DNA from: Loigolactobacillus rennini DSM 20253
Lineage (GTDB): Bacteria > Bacillota > Bacilli > Lactobacillales > Lactobacillaceae
DNA length: 38,418 nt
Assembly: GCF_001436505.1 (NCBI RefSeq)
Contig: NZ_AYYI01000040.1
Coordinates: 1 to 38,418, forward strand
Direction: 5' to 3'
Position numbers and translations under genes: made by a program. This document shows, piece after piece, positions 31,579-38,418 of the stretch (positions are counted from its first letter, which is position 1; each line of letters starts with the position of its first letter). The notes under the pieces were generated by a model. It had not been told where the DNA came from, did no database searches, and was given only the letters and a program-made list of their open reading frames with translations.

Positions 31579-32280
31579 TTAACGCTCTAGATAAAATTCA
31601 AACCGGCTGCCAACATACTGAGTACGTACATATTCAAAGGGACGGCCATCTTTTAGAAAAGAACGTTGCCGCAACCGTAAAATCGGTGCTCCCCGCTTGA
31701 TCGCTAAAAATTCCGCAATGCGTTCTGAGGCAGTTTGCGCTGTAATCGTCTGTTCCGCGCCCCCTAAAGTTAATCCAGCTTTTCGTTCGAGCGTGCGGTA
31801 CAACGAACTCGTGACTTCAGCTTTGCTAAACTGTTGCACTAACGCTTCCGGTACTGTCGCGACCTCAAAACTAATCGGCACATTGTCTGCATAACGGATG
31901 CGTTCCATCCTCAATACTTGTTCCCCATCCGCTAATTTCAGCTTTTCTTTTTCCGATAATGACGGATTAGCTAGATGGTATGAAACCGTCTTGCTCGATG
32001 GTGTTTTGCCTTGAGCTAACATGATGTCAGTAAAGCTAGTCACGCCAGACATTTTTTCCTGGACTTTTTGATTAGCCACATAAGTCCCAGCACCAATCCG
32101 CCGCTCCAAAATACCTTCGTCGACCAATGTTTGAATTGCCTGGCGCAAAGTCATCCGGCTGACGCCAAAAACAACAGCCAGTTTACGTTCAGAAGGGATG
32201 CGGTCACCGATCGCCCATTTACCCGTTTCAATATCACGTTTAATGGCATTATGAATTTGAATATAAACCGGTGTCTCCAT
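31579..32280 (-). CDS. nagR: GntR/HutC family regulator of amino-sugar use (NagR/YvoA-like)
   Basis: A 233-residue regulator with an N-terminal winged helix (residues ~5-72: VYIQIHNAIKRDIETGKWAIG, then SERKLAVVFGVSRMTLRQAI and LERRIGAGTYV) and a C-terminal UTRA effector domain (~90-233, with ERIRYADNVPISFE and LRQRSFLKDGRPFEYVRTQY). UTRA domains of this group bind GlcNAc-6-P or GlcN-6-P. The start is ATG at 32280 with GGAGG 8 nt upstream. It is 50 bp after nagA, and a matching operator lies in the nagA promoter. Confidence 0.92.
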   Translation of the reverse strand: METPVYIQIHNAIKRDIETGKWAIGDRIPSERKLAVVFGVSRMTLRQAIQTLVDEGILERRIGAGTYVANQKVQEKMSGVTSFTDIMLAQGKTPSSKTVSYHLANPSLSEKEKLKLADGEQVLRMERIRYADNVPISFEVATVPEALVQQFSKAEVTSSLYRTLERKAGLTLGGAEQTITAQTASERIAEFLAIKRGAPILRLRQRSFLKDGRPFEYVRTQYVGSRFEFYLER

Positions 32281-32330
32281 CAATATCCCCTCCTTCACTA
32301 CAAACAGCGTTTATTTGCGTTAAATCAGCG

Positions 32331-33479
32331 TTATTTAGCAGAACGCACAAAATGACGTCCATAACTATAGGTTTCCAGTAAGTTAGCTGCATTATCCAGC
32401 AAATTTAAATCAGCATCCTTACCCACTGCAATACCGCCTTTATTCTGCAAACCAAATTCATGGGCTTGGTTGACAGAACTCATCAAAACGGCTTCATATA
32501 AATCAGCGTCAGTGAACTTCATTGCATTTTTAAACGCATCTGGATATTCCAAAACAGAACCCGCTAGCGTTCCATCAGCTAAGCGCGCTTGTTTATCCTT
32601 AACAAAGACTTTCTGCCCGCCTAATTCACTTTCTCCTTCTGGCATCCCTTTAGAACGCATGGAGTCCGTGACTAATTCAATTCGTTCTGGTCCTTTTTGG
32701 TCAAAGGCAAGCTCTAACATGTCAGGCACAATGTGAAAGCCATCCATAATTAATTCAGCGTACATGTTGTTTTCTAACATCACGTGGCCGGTAACCCCAG
32801 GTTCACGGTGCTTGAATTCACGTTGGGCATTGTATAAATGCGTTGCATGGCTTGCCTTACTGGTCAATAATTGTTCCCGTGTTGCATTGCTGTGGCCAAC
32901 TGCAGGGACAATGCCGTGACTCAGGCAATAATCTTCAAATTCCCGTGCATGTGCATCTTCTGGTGCATAGGTGATAACTTTAACCAAGCCGCCAGATAAT
33001 TCATTCCAATGATCCAATAATTTATAATCTGGGTCTTTAATGTATTCTTCTGGCTGTGCACCCTTAAACTTCGCCGCGATGAACGGGCCCTCTAAATGGA
33101 TCCCTTGAATAACAGGATTATGAGCCGCTGCTGTTTTAATGCCACGCATTGCTTTGTCAATGTTCGCATTAGATTGGGTCATGGTTGTCGCAAAATAAGT
33201 GGTGATCCCTTCATTTTGGGTCATCTGCTGAACCATTTTATCAATTTCGTCTGCGTTACCATCCATTGAATCATAGCCATAACCACCATGACTATGGACA
33301 TCAATGAAACCAGGGACAATCGTTTTGCCTGTCGCTAAAATCACTTCATCCCCAGCATGATTCTTAAAATCTGCCATGGGACCAACAGCTAAAATTTTAC
33401 TATCAAACCGCACGAAGCCATCATCAATAATATCGTCACCGGTGTAAATGGTGGCATGTTTCAACACTTTTACGCTCAT
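32331..33479 (-). CDS. nagA: N-acetylglucosamine-6-phosphate deacetylase
   Basis: A 382-residue amidohydrolase that removes acetate from GlcNAc-6-P to give GlcN-6-P. Metal and substrate residues are visible in GFIDVHSHGGYGYDS (HxH, ~58-72), HLEGPFIAAKFKGA (metal Glu), VGHSNATREQL, ATHLYNAQ and the catalytic aspartate in LVTDSM (~270). The start is ATG at 33479 with AAGGTGG 9 nt upstream; the longer open frame crosses the promoter. It forms an operon with nagR. Confidence 0.95.
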   Translation of the reverse strand: MSVKVLKHATIYTGDDIIDDGFVRFDSKILAVGPMADFKNHAGDEVILATGKTIVPGFIDVHSHGGYGYDSMDGNADEIDKMVQQMTQNEGITTYFATTMTQSNANIDKAMRGIKTAAAHNPVIQGIHLEGPFIAAKFKGAQPEEYIKDPDYKLLDHWNELSGGLVKVITYAPEDAHAREFEDYCLSHGIVPAVGHSNATREQLLTSKASHATHLYNAQREFKHREPGVTGHVMLENNMYAELIMDGFHIVPDMLELAFDQKGPERIELVTDSMRSKGMPEGESELGGQKVFVKDKQARLADGTLAGSVLEYPDAFKNAMKFTDADLYEAVLMSSVNQAHEFGLQNKGGIAVGKDADLNLLDNAANLLETYSYGRHFVRSAK

Positions 33480-33512
33480 CGCTTGATTCCACCTTTTTTT
33501 ATTAATGTCTTT

Positions 33513-33541
33513 ATTATAATCGGTATAGACCAGAAGTTCAA
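33513..33541 (-). promoter_or_regulatory. nagA promoter with overlapping NagR operator
   Basis: TTGAAC (33541-33536) and TATAAT (33518-33513) are spaced by 17 bp. The spacer contains TGGTCTATACC (33532-33522), which matches the palindromic site TGGTCTAGACCA of NagR/YvoA regulators at all but the central and last bases. Binding there would block RNA polymerase until an amino-sugar phosphate is present. Confidence 0.83.
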
Positions 33542-33599
33542 GCGCTTGCTTAAGCCCATTTAAAGTCAAATTGCCGAGAAACGTCAAGCGGCCTGCAAG

Positions 33600-34400
33600 T
33601 TAACCTTGTTTTTCTTTGGCAATTGTCGCATCAATGCCTTTCACCACTGCAGACATTAGCCCCGCTTCTTCTAAAGCTAAAACACCAGCGACAGTGGTAC
33701 CCCCAGGCGAGGAAACTTGATCGATTAAACCCCACGGATTTTCTTGACTTTGTAAAACATTTGCTGCACTGCCTTTAACAGTTTGCGCGGCAATTCTAGT
33801 TGCCGCAGCTTTATCCAAACCATACTTCACACCTGCCCGCGACAAAGCGTCGATAAATAAATAGGCAAAGGCAGGGGCGCTACCAGAAACAGCACTAAAT
33901 GCCGGGAAATCTTTTTCTGCTAGTTGAATTGTTTGTCCCAACGCTTGGAAAAGTTGTTTTACCTGAGCAAAATCTTTTTCTGGTGTCGTTGGCGCAGCAA
34001 CTAGCGCGGTCATCCCCTGCGCAATCGCAACGTTAACATTTGGCATTGTACGTAAAATGCTTAAGTTTGTACTATCTGAATTTTCCTGAAGTTGTGCAAG
34101 CGAAATGCCACCGGCTACAGACACTAAAATCGGTTGTTTAGCAGTCAATTCAGTTTGCAACTGTGCCACAATTTCTAATGTTTGCGTGGCCGGCACTGCT
34201 AAAATCACAATGTCGGCTTGGTCGACTACTGCAGCGTTGCTAGCTACAGGCGTTAAACCATTGGCAGCCGCAAATTGTTGGTAATGAGCTGGATGGACAC
34301 TGTGAACCAAAATGTTAGCCGCTGGTAAATAATTTTGCCGCTGTAAACCTAAAATAATTGCCTGTGCCATGTGGCCAACACCGATAAACCCAATTTTCAT
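33600..34400 (-). CDS. proC: Pyrroline-5-carboxylate reductase
   Basis: A 266-residue NAD(P)H-dependent enzyme, the last step of proline synthesis. It has the Rossmann site MKIGFIGVGHMAQAIILGL, ILAVPATQ at ~72, RTMPNVNVAIAQGMTAL (~115-131) and the C-terminal dimer motif QVSSPGGTTVAGVLALEEAG (~232-251). ATG start with AAGGAGG upstream. proA and proB are not in the window. No clear terminator lies between it and the nagA promoter. Confidence 0.96.
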   Translation of the reverse strand: MKIGFIGVGHMAQAIILGLQRQNYLPAANILVHSVHPAHYQQFAAANGLTPVASNAAVVDQADIVILAVPATQTLEIVAQLQTELTAKQPILVSVAGGISLAQLQENSDSTNLSILRTMPNVNVAIAQGMTALVAAPTTPEKDFAQVKQLFQALGQTIQLAEKDFPAFSAVSGSAPAFAYLFIDALSRAGVKYGLDKAAATRIAAQTVKGSAANVLQSQENPWGLIDQVSSPGGTTVAGVLALEEAGLMSAVVKGIDATIAKEKQG

Positions 34401-34459
34401 TCGAAAAGCCTCCTTAAAATTAATGGTATCTCCTAGTTTAACATGCTAGACCTGCCACT

Positions 34460-34498
34460 AAAAAAGGAGCTACAACAAACTGAATTGTCGTAACTCCT
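34460..34498 (-). terminator. Terminator of the tRNA-Tyr/tRNA-Gln unit
   Basis: AGGAGTTACGACAA and TTGTTGTAGCTCCT (minus strand) pair over 14 bp including two G-T pairs, with a 6-nt loop and a run of six T. It lies just after tRNA-Gln and before proC. Confidence 0.88.
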
Positions 34499-34505
34499 AA
34501 CTAGA

Positions 34506-34577
34506 CTGGGATAGCTGGATTCGAACCAGCGCATGATGGAGTCAAAGTCCATTGCCTTACCACTTGGCTATATCCCA
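34506..34577 (-). tRNA. tRNA-Gln (anticodon TTG)
   Basis: A 72-nt class I tRNA. The acceptor stem is TGGGATA/TATCCCA with discriminator G, the anticodon arm GGACTTTGACTCC gives TTG, and the T arm is CTGGTTCGAATCCAG. CCA is not encoded. It follows tRNA-Tyr by 5 bp. Confidence 0.95.
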
Positions 34578-34582
34578 ATAAA

Positions 34583-34663
34583 TGGAGGAGAGTGGATTCG
34601 AACCACCGAACCCGAAGGAGCGGATTTACAGTCCGCCGCGTTTAGCCACTTCGCTACTCCTCC
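34583..34663 (-). tRNA. tRNA-Tyr (anticodon GTA)
   Basis: An 81-nt class II tRNA with acceptor stem GGAGGAG/CTCCTCC, discriminator A, anticodon arm GGACTGTAAATCC (GTA), a variable arm CTCCTTCGGG, and T arm GGTGGTTCGAATCCACT. CCA is not encoded. It is first in a two-tRNA transcription unit. Confidence 0.95.
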
Positions 34664-34683
34664 ATGAATTTTCAACAATAAAT

Positions 34684-34712
34684 ATTCTACTCGAAATTAA
34701 ATCACTTTGCAA
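34684..34712 (-). promoter_or_regulatory. Promoter of the tRNA-Tyr/tRNA-Gln unit
   Basis: TTGCAA (34712-34707) and TAGAAT (34689-34684) with a 17-bp spacer lie 20 bp upstream of tRNA-Tyr. Confidence 0.72.
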
Positions 34713-34723
34713 GCCCCCTTAGC

Positions 34724-35554
34724 TTATTTAATACAATAAGTTTGTAAACAAGCTTGCCATTCATTGAAAAAATTTGTGCCCCAACGCCACTCACAGTGGC
34801 GTTTAGTACCATAACCTACTGGCGCACAAAAATAAGTGACACCCTGTATTTGCCGCGGCGGATACTTTAAATGTGTGTGACCAAATAAAACTGCCTGCAC
34901 GTGATATTGAGTTAATAACTGACCTAATCTAGGCGAGCCCATCAGTGCATTCGCCATTTCTGCCCACCGTGGCCGTCTACCAGTATGGCTGATGTAAGCG
35001 GCTTGCGGAACAAAATGTGTCATATAAATAACCTTTTTCCCTTGGTTTGCGGCTTGTTGCAACTGCATTTTAGTGGCTTTCAGCACCAAAGCCATCCGTT
35101 CAATATCACTAACTGGCTGTACAATGGCACCATCTACCCAAAAAGCCCGCTTCCACTGTGCAAAATCAGCTGCGCTTTTCCCGGATAAATTTGCAAATTG
35201 ATAATCATACCAACCATTATTGCCGATTAAAACATAATCAGTTCCAGGGAAAGCAATCATTTTTTGATGTACGTAATGGGCGTTCACTGAACTTTGCAAT
35301 TGATTAAAATTGGTTCCGCGAATCATATCGTGGTTGCCAGCAATAAAATAAACCCGGCACTGCCCTTGTAACTGCTGAGCCAGCTGATTGACGTAAGCAA
35401 CACTGCGCGTAAAATCATTAAACAAGTCACCAGCAATTAAATAATCGGTATAGTGGTGCTGACGTAAATAAGCAGCCTGCTGCTTGATCACCCTTGGTAC
35501 AGCCACTTGATTGATGTCAAAATGGTTGTCACTGGTCATCCCAATTTTACGCAT
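34724..35554 (-). CDS. Metallophosphoesterase
   Basis: A 276-residue calcineurin-like phosphoesterase with the full set of two-metal motifs: GMTSDNHFD (D-x-H, ~5-13), IAGDLFND (~42), FIAGNHDM (GNHD, ~75), MTHFVPQ (~175) and FGHTHLKYPP (GHTH, ~230). No signal peptide or membrane segment. The start is ATG at 35554 with GAGGAGG 6 nt upstream. The substrate is not evident; small cytosolic members act on various phosphomonoesters, diesters or nucleotides. It stands alone between dtpT and the tRNA unit. Confidence 0.9.
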   Translation of the reverse strand: MRKIGMTSDNHFDINQVAVPRVIKQQAAYLRQHHYTDYLIAGDLFNDFTRSVAYVNQLAQQLQGQCRVYFIAGNHDMIRGTNFNQLQSSVNAHYVHQKMIAFPGTDYVLIGNNGWYDYQFANLSGKSAADFAQWKRAFWVDGAIVQPVSDIERMALVLKATKMQLQQAANQGKKVIYMTHFVPQAAYISHTGRRPRWAEMANALMGSPRLGQLLTQYHVQAVLFGHTHLKYPPRQIQGVTYFCAPVGYGTKRHCEWRWGTNFFNEWQACLQTYCIK

Positions 35555-35634
35555 GCTTTGCCTCCTCTTCATTACGACAGCCTTAGCATATCACAACTGG
35601 CTTTGCTGGTGGCCGATAACGCCTATAACACACT

Positions 35635-35663
35635 AAAAAAGCTGTGGCGTTTACCACAGCTTT
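35635..35663 (-). terminator. Terminator of dtpT
   Basis: Perfect 10-bp stem AAAGCTGTGG/CCACAGCTTT with a 6-nt loop; the minus strand continues in T. It lies about 18 bp after the dtpT stop. Confidence 0.88.
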
Positions 35664-35680
35664 AAACAATATTGTTGAAT

Positions 35681-37144
35681 TTAATTAATACCTTCCATCA
35701 ATTTCTTGATTCGTGGCACCATGAAGCCAAGAAGGACCCCAAAGACAACGGTAATCAAGCCAATCACGGCAAAATACATCATTTCATTAGCTGGTGTATA
35801 TAAGCGGACGATTTGGGCGTTAATTGCCTGTGCCGCTGCATCACCTAAGAACCACATACTCATCATCTGAGATTGAAAGGCCTTTGGCGCTAATTTAGTC
35901 GTTGCCGACAAACCAACTGGTGAAATTAACATTTCACCAATTTCAACAACGGCCCAACTCAAGACTAACCACAAAGCGTTAACCCGGGCATGAACGCCGA
36001 AGATAGAAATTGGAATCAGCATCACTAAGAATGATGCACCAGCAAAACCAAGACCATAAGCAAACTTAGCCGCAGTTGAAGGTTGGCGTTTACCTAATTT
36101 AATCCAGAACCAAGCAAAAATTGGTCCGTATAAAATAATAAAAGCTGGATTAAGTGATTGGAACCAAGATGGCAATAAATGAATGAAACCAAGATCTAAT
36201 TGTGTTTGCTGTTTAGCGAATAGGGCTAAAACAACAGAACCCTGTTCTTCAATTGACCAGAATAAGACACTGGCAATAAATAATGGCACGTAAGCCCAAA
36301 CACGGGAACGCTCAACTTTTGTTACCTTCTTGCTGGACAGCATCATAATGAAATAGCCAATTGGCAATAACACACCTAAAATACTGAAAGCTAAAATAAC
36401 ATTAGTGACGTTAAAGTTGTTGGAAACCATCATTAAGCCAAGGATCACTAACACAGCTACAATAATGGCAATCAATTTACGCGTTAAGCTACCACGTTCA
36501 GCTTTAGTAATCGGATCACCAGGACGCAAACTTGATTCGCTTAAGTATTTACCGCCACGCCAGTACTGAATTAAGCCGAAGAACATACCGATAGCTGCCA
36601 ACGAGAAGCCTAAATGGTAATTGACTTGCTGGCCAATTGAGCCGACCACATAAGGTGCCAATAATGAACCAGCGTTAATCCCCATGACAAAAATCGTAAA
36701 ACCTGAATCACGGCGGATATCATCTTCGGTATACAACGTCCCAACCATTTCTGAAACGTTAGGCTTCAATAACCCAGTTCCTAACGTGATTAGCGCGATG
36801 GAACCATATAACGCGCCCTCACCAAACGGTGTGGATAACACAATGTGCCCTAGCATGATTAAAACGCCGCCCCAAAAAACAGTGCGCCGACTACCTAATA
36901 GCCGGTCGGCGATAAAACCACCAATGACACTTGACATATAAACTAACGAGCCATAAATGGACATAATCGATGCCCCAGTGGCTTGGTCGAAGCCTAAACC
37001 ACCATTACTAACATGGTCAATTAAGTAGAAAACTAAAAGGGCCCGCATCCCATAGTAGCTGAACCGTTCCCAGAACTCAGTGAAGAATAGCGTCATGAGT
37101 CCATGGGGTTGGCCTAAGAAGGTTTTTTCCTTTTTATTATCCAA
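35681..37144 (-). CDS. dtpT: POT/PTR2 family proton-coupled di-/tripeptide transporter
   Basis: A 487-residue MFS-type transporter of the POT family with about 14 membrane segments. The signature FFTEFWERFSYYGMRALLVFYL (ExxERFxYYG, ~17-37) lies in TM1 and carries proton-coupling residues. LGTGLLKPNVSEMVGTLY (~122-139) is the PTR2 signature and FWSIEEQGSVV (~295) the TM7 region. It imports small peptides with protons, important for amino-acid-requiring lactic acid bacteria. The start is TTG at 37144 with AAGGAAG 7 nt upstream. It is a single-gene unit with its own promoter and terminator. Confidence 0.94.
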   Translation of the reverse strand: MDNKKEKTFLGQPHGLMTLFFTEFWERFSYYGMRALLVFYLIDHVSNGGLGFDQATGASIMSIYGSLVYMSSVIGGFIADRLLGSRRTVFWGGVLIMLGHIVLSTPFGEGALYGSIALITLGTGLLKPNVSEMVGTLYTEDDIRRDSGFTIFVMGINAGSLLAPYVVGSIGQQVNYHLGFSLAAIGMFFGLIQYWRGGKYLSESSLRPGDPITKAERGSLTRKLIAIIVAVLVILGLMMVSNNFNVTNVILAFSILGVLLPIGYFIMMLSSKKVTKVERSRVWAYVPLFIASVLFWSIEEQGSVVLALFAKQQTQLDLGFIHLLPSWFQSLNPAFIILYGPIFAWFWIKLGKRQPSTAAKFAYGLGFAGASFLVMLIPISIFGVHARVNALWLVLSWAVVEIGEMLISPVGLSATTKLAPKAFQSQMMSMWFLGDAAAQAINAQIVRLYTPANEMMYFAVIGLITVVFGVLLGFMVPRIKKLMEGIN

Positions 37145-37313
37145 TACACAACTTCCTTTCTCGCTTTACAATCTCATCATTTTTTCACTTTCAATATTTC
37201 ATTTCTAAACTATCATTATTCAAGCTTTGATATGTGAAGCTTTCTATATTAAAAATAATGATAATTTAACGAGAAATTCACACCCTTTTCTTATATTCGA
37301 TATAATAATGAAC

Positions 37314-37343
37314 ATTATAATGCAAAACAGCAAGCAACGTCAA
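37314..37343 (-). promoter_or_regulatory. Promoter of dtpT
   Basis: TTGACG (37343-37338) and TATAAT (37319-37314), spacer 18 bp, about 170 bp upstream of the dtpT start, leaving a ~160-nt A/T-rich 5' leader. The rest of the 489-bp gap (37145-37633) shows only the terminator at 37554-37592 and no convincing gene. Confidence 0.72.
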
Positions 37344-37553
37344 TTCATATTTGGATATTTTTTCATCAAAACCGGCAAACAGCCCCACTTTTTGGGTATT
37401 TACTCGTTGAATATTTAATTTATTCGTTTAAACACTAAAATTAAAAATTTCACGGTAAGCTTTAATAATTCAACTAGGATAATCACTTTAATTGATTAAG
37501 GCAACTTACACGCATTACCGAAAATCAGTTTCTACTATTATAAGTAGTTATTT

Positions 37554-37592
37554 AAAAATGCACCCTAAAGCAATTTTTGCTTTAGGGTGCAT
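37554..37592 (-). terminator. Terminator of the NAD(P)-binding protein gene
   Basis: Perfect 16-bp inverted repeat (ATGCACCCTAAAGCAA and complement, 37558-37573 and 37577-37592) with a 3-nt loop and a T-run on the minus strand, about 40 bp past the stop. Confidence 0.9.
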
Positions 37593-37633
37593 CTGACTTT
37601 TTATAATTTTAAAGAAGGGAGTTTATTTTAAAA

Positions 37634-38281
37634 CTAACGGTACCATTCAGGTTTGTCACCGTCAGTATTTGGCTTATTGACCCCAATTGAATGACCAATT
37701 TCTTGGCTAGGATCTTGAACCAATTTCATGACTAAAGCCCCGATACTTTTACGGGAAACTTCGGTACCCTTGAATGGTTCACCTTTTTGCGTGATTTCGT
37801 AATCAATTTCATTTTTATTGGACAACCAAGCTGGCCGAACAACAGTGTAATCCAAATCACTATTTTCGATGACTTTAGCTGCAGCACTGTAGGTTTCAAG
37901 GTAGCCACCGTCTAACATTTGGTGGTTCCATTTGCCGTAAGCACCTGGCACTTCATCGTAAATACCTAATGTGGAAATCCAAATTAAGCGTTTGATCCCA
38001 ACTTGATCCATTGCCGCCACAATTTTTGTGGCTTGTTCTTCAATGTTTGAGCCAGCCAAGTTAGCATAAACGATGTCTTGCCCTTTCATGGCAGCCACTA
38101 ACTGTTCCTGGTTAGTCGCATCGCCATCAACTAGCCGTTCGCGATCTTTATTTATTTTTCCTTCTAAACGTTCTGGCCGGCGCAAAAACAACGTCAACTG
38201 TGCGTCTGTATTATCAAGTAGTTGTTCTTCTGCCAAACGTGCAATTTTACCTGCAGCCCCTAAAACTAATACATTACTCAT
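37634..38281 (-). CDS. NAD(P)-binding protein (NmrA/YwnB-like atypical SDR)
   Basis: A 215-residue Rossmann-fold protein with NVLVLGAAGKIARLAEEQLL (dinucleotide site GxxGxxA, ~7-14), LFLRRPERL (Arg after strand 2 suggests NADP preference), GDATNQEQLVAAMKGQDIVYANLAG, WISTLGIYDEVPGAYGKWN, and DYTVVRPAWLSN. Such atypical SDRs lack a reliable YxxxK catalytic site and are often redox-sensing or quinone-linked; function is unknown. ATG with AAGGAAGG upstream. It has its own terminator, and a candidate operator lies upstream. Confidence 0.85.
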   Translation of the reverse strand: MSNVLVLGAAGKIARLAEEQLLDNTDAQLTLFLRRPERLEGKINKDRERLVDGDATNQEQLVAAMKGQDIVYANLAGSNIEEQATKIVAAMDQVGIKRLIWISTLGIYDEVPGAYGKWNHQMLDGGYLETYSAAAKVIENSDLDYTVVRPAWLSNKNEIDYEITQKGEPFKGTEVSRKSIGALVMKLVQDPSQEIGHSIGVNKPNTDGDKPEWYR

Positions 38282-38314
38282 AGAATCCTTCCTTTCATTA
38301 CGCTACGATTTAAC

Positions 38315-38333
38315 TGTAATACTAATAATTACA
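38315..38333. promoter_or_regulatory. Inverted repeat upstream of the NAD(P)-binding protein gene
   Basis: TGTAAT-N7-ATTACA, a perfect 6-bp inverted repeat 34 bp upstream of the start codon. Its size and position would suit a dimeric regulator of the HxlR or MarR type, commonly linked to such genes, but no regulator gene is in view. The last ~85 bp of the window show nothing further. Confidence 0.4.
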
Positions 38334-38418
38334 TTTAGCAACCAATTTGCTGGGAAATTTTTTAAGGTAGATTGTAAAATTTAAGTTGAACATATTAATG
38401 GACAGAAAAACCCATAAA

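Noticed and set aside
37227-37418. 63-residue plus-strand ORF in the dtpT-SDR gap
   Set aside because: TTG start without a ribosome binding site, A/T-rich composition, antisense to the dtpT leader and promoter, no recognisable feature.

Overview
The window looks like a piece of a Lactobacillaceae (Lactobacillales, low-to-mid GC Firmicutes) chromosome. The signs are mannose-family PTS genes under a LevR/ManR-type sigma-54 activator, strong GGAGG ribosome binding sites, TTG/GTG starts, Mn2+ homeostasis by riboswitch, and a tRNA-Leu with an AAG anticodon. I do not assign a genus. Every protein gene I accept, and all three tRNAs, lie on the minus strand, so transcription runs from high to low coordinates. 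No phage, IS element, CRISPR array or plasmid gene was seen.

Layout from low to high coordinate. (1) 1-7385: a PTS operon (EIIA, EIIB, fused EIIAB, EIIC, EIID) ending in a terminator. It is driven by a near-perfect sigma-54 promoter, with a TGATACA/TGTATCA palindrome upstream that is a candidate activator site; the activator gene levR lies just upstream. Between levR and tRNA-Leu are two 70-bp direct repeats (69/70 identical) that fold into long hairpins, the second split by a ~99-bp structured insert. (2) 7386-11061: tRNA-Leu(AAG), thrB, sprT-like, tex. (3) 11179-14207: a TrpXYZ-type ABC transporter behind a 17-codon leader peptide with tandem Trp codons and an attenuator. I consider this the most interesting regulatory system in the window. 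(4) 14231-17571: a P2-type ATPase under a yybP-ykoY (Mn2+) riboswitch, plus a helical protein of unknown function. (5) 17582-20198: nadE and pncB, the two ends of the Preiss-Handler NAD route. (6) 20262-31344: a surface-polysaccharide cluster with four GT2 glycosyltransferases, UDP-galactopyranose mutase, an EpsG-type polymerase, two Wzz-type proteins (one carrying a BY-kinase-like domain that has lost its ATP-binding motifs) and rfbACBD for dTDP-L-rhamnose. The rfb block is visibly more GC-rich than its flanks. (7) 31579-34400: nagR, nagA (with a NagR-like operator inside its promoter) and proC. (8) 34460-38281: tRNA-Gln, tRNA-Tyr, a metallophosphoesterase, a POT peptide transporter and an NAD(P)-binding protein.

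The window is mostly core-genome metabolism and transport with one accessory polysaccharide locus. The unusual content is mainly in the non-coding DNA: the Trp leader-peptide attenuator followed by a second terminator, the nested hairpin repeats beside levR, the Mn2+ riboswitch, and paired hairpins inside the PTS operon. Start sites were chosen from ribosome binding sites and differ in many places from the longest open frame.
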